Of a stretch of 7,819 nt of DNA, positions 6,872-7,819 are shown one piece after another (positions within the stretch are counted from its first letter, which is position 1; each line of letters opens with the position of its first letter). Below the pieces are notes generated by a model. The model did not search any database. It had not been told where the DNA came from and was given only the letters and a program-made list of their open reading frames with translations. The stretch is from Planctomycetota bacterium (GTDB taxonomy: Bacteria > Planctomycetota > B129-G9), in assembly GCA_030607235.1 (NCBI GenBank), contig JAUWEX010000042.1:1-7819 (forward strand), read 5' to 3'. The translations under genes were made by a program, and so were the position numbers.

Positions 6872-7771
6872 CTACCAGATTTCGATTTCCGTTTCGAGCG
6901 TAATGCCGAATCGCCGCCCGACTTCGCCGCGGATTTTGTCGATGAGGGCGAGCACGTCGGCGGCGGAGGCCCGGCCGCGGTTGACGATGAAGTTGGCGTG
7001 GACCTCGGAGACCGCCGCGTCGCCGCACGCCGCGCCCTTGAGACCGGCCTCGTCGATGAGTCCGCCCGCCGAGATTCCGGGCGGGTTGTGGAAAACGCAG
7101 CCCGCGCAACGCGCGCCCAGCGGCTGGCTCGCGCGTTTTTCGTCGACGATCGCGCGCATCCTCTCGCGCACCGCTTCGCTCGCCCGCGGCGCAAGCGCAA
7201 ACCTCGCCGCGCCAATCATCTCGCCCTTCAAGGAGGAGCGGCGGTAGGCGAATTCTATTTCGGTTGCCGGAATCGTCGTTTCGCCCGTGCCGTTGAGCAC
7301 GCGCACACTCTCTACGGCGTCGGCGATCGTGCCGTGTCGGCCGCCGGCGTTCATTACCAGCGCACCGCCGACGGTACCGGGCACTCCGGCCATGACTTCG
7401 AGTCCGGCCAGTCCGCGCGAAGCGGTTTCGTTGACGAGGACGCTCATCGGCAGGCCCGCGTCGGCCTCGACCAGCACGCGTCCTTCGGTTCGCTCTATCA
7501 CGCGCCAGGTCGTCGCGCGCGGCACGACGACGATGGGTTCTGCGATTACGGGCGAGGCGAACAAAACATTTGTGCCGCCGCCAAGTATCCTGAAATTTTC
7601 GCCGCCCAGCGACGCGGTCAGCGCGTGGGTCTCGGCGATGTCGGCGGGCCGGTAGAGTCTGCGCGCGATGCCGCCGATCCTGAAGGACGAAAACGGAGCC
7701 AGCGACATGTCGCATTCGAGAATGCGGGAAAAATCGTCCGCGGTCTTTTCGATGTCAGCGGTTTTCAACAC
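6872..7771 (-). CDS. murB: UDP-N-acetylenolpyruvoylglucosamine reductase
   Basis: FAD-dependent enzyme that reduces UDP-GlcNAc-enolpyruvate with NADPH to UDP-MurNAc, the second committed step of peptidoglycan synthesis. The 299 residues fit the shorter type II MurB class. Motifs are SSFRIGG (residues 28-34), the FAD-binding loop ILGGGTNVLF (62-71), GVPGTVGGALVMNAGGRHG (129-147), YRRSSLKG with Arg177 as the likely catalytic arginine, GCVFHNPPG (224-232) and AGLKG to HANFIVN (242-264). The proton-donor serine position is Cys225. The C-terminal LETEIEIW probably supplies the catalytic Glu at residue 295. Start choice: an in-frame TGA lies 12 bases upstream of the GTG, and GAGGA is well spaced before it. 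The gene directly precedes ddl, as in dcw clusters. Confidence 0.96.
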   Translation of the reverse strand: MLKTADIEKTADDFSRILECDMSLAPFSSFRIGGIARRLYRPADIAETHALTASLGGENFRILGGGTNVLFASPVIAEPIVVVPRATTWRVIERTEGRVLVEADAGLPMSVLVNETASRGLAGLEVMAGVPGTVGGALVMNAGGRHGTIADAVESVRVLNGTGETTIPATEIEFAYRRSSLKGEMIGAARFALAPRASEAVRERMRAIVDEKRASQPLGARCAGCVFHNPPGISAGGLIDEAGLKGAACGDAAVSEVHANFIVNRGRASAADVLALIDKIRGEVGRRFGITLETEIEIW

Positions 7772-7818
7772 ACCAATTCCTCAACCGGCGTCCTGGCGCT
7801 TTCCATGTAAATCCGCTG
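7765..7818 (-). CDS. Possible 3' tail of the gene upstream of murB
   Basis: A minus-strand frame enters from the window edge, reads 17 codons ending in MESARTPVEELVC, and stops with TGA at 7767-7765. It overlaps the murB start by 7 bases, a spacing typical of co-translated operon neighbours. In many dcw clusters the gene before murB is murC, which would fit. However, the visible residues carry no motif that identifies MurC, and a frame this short could be open by chance. Confidence 0.35.
   Translation of the reverse strand, partial: QRIYMESARTPVEELVC
7778..7782 (-). promoter_or_regulatory. Shine-Dalgarno supporting the GTG start of murB
   Basis: On the minus strand GAGGA lies six bases before the GTG at 7771-7769. 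Because an in-frame stop sits just upstream (7781-7783), this site and the GTG together fix the N-terminus. A TTG directly after the GTG is the only close alternative. Confidence 0.6.
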
Positions 7819-7819
7819 C

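Noticed and set aside
5715..7715. A 666-codon minus-strand open frame covering ddl and murB
   Set aside because: It runs in the wrong frame across both enzymes, is extremely Arg-rich and has no recognisable domain. The two overlapped genes have intact catalytic motifs.

Overview
The window is a GC-rich bacterial chromosomal segment with five recognisable genes, two more at its edges, and short intergenic gaps. Two proteins carry lipoprotein-type signal peptides and two are peptidoglycan-precursor enzymes, which fits a bacterium with a peptidoglycan wall. A very large HEAT-like lipoprotein next to a class I tRNA synthetase recalls uncultured PVC/planctomycete-type genomes. That placement is a guess; no marker here settles the taxonomy.

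Left, plus strand (1-4875): the 3' part of a methionyl-tRNA synthetase gene (metG) ends in a 4-base ATGA overlap with a 942-residue predicted lipoprotein made of degenerate HEAT-like helical repeats. A NifS/IscS-type cysteine desulfurase follows 52 bases later. The three read as one transcription unit. No scaffold gene (iscU/nifU) accompanies the desulfurase in the window.

Middle (4876-5720): a clearly AT-richer stretch holds one gene for a 205-residue orphan lipoprotein. It has a strong Shine-Dalgarno sequence and ends at a textbook UUCG-loop terminator. A perfect 12-base inverted repeat (ATCTGAAAGGGA at 4876-4887, its complement at 5709-5720) brackets the stretch. Each end belongs to a hairpin element of the same family. 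The stretch looks like an acquired cassette, or a gene between two copies of a dispersed repeat. This is the least ordinary part of the window.

Right, minus strand (5861-7819): murB (type II MurB-like, GTG start) and ddl form a wall-synthesis pair running toward the cassette. This matches part of the usual murC-murB-ddl order of dcw clusters. A 17-codon reading frame overlapping the start of murB may be the tail of the next upstream gene. Nothing like ftsQ follows ddl; the operon ends in a hairpin-rich gap.

I found no tRNA, rRNA, CRISPR array, recognisable transposase or clear riboswitch. No gene-free stretch exceeds 300 bases.
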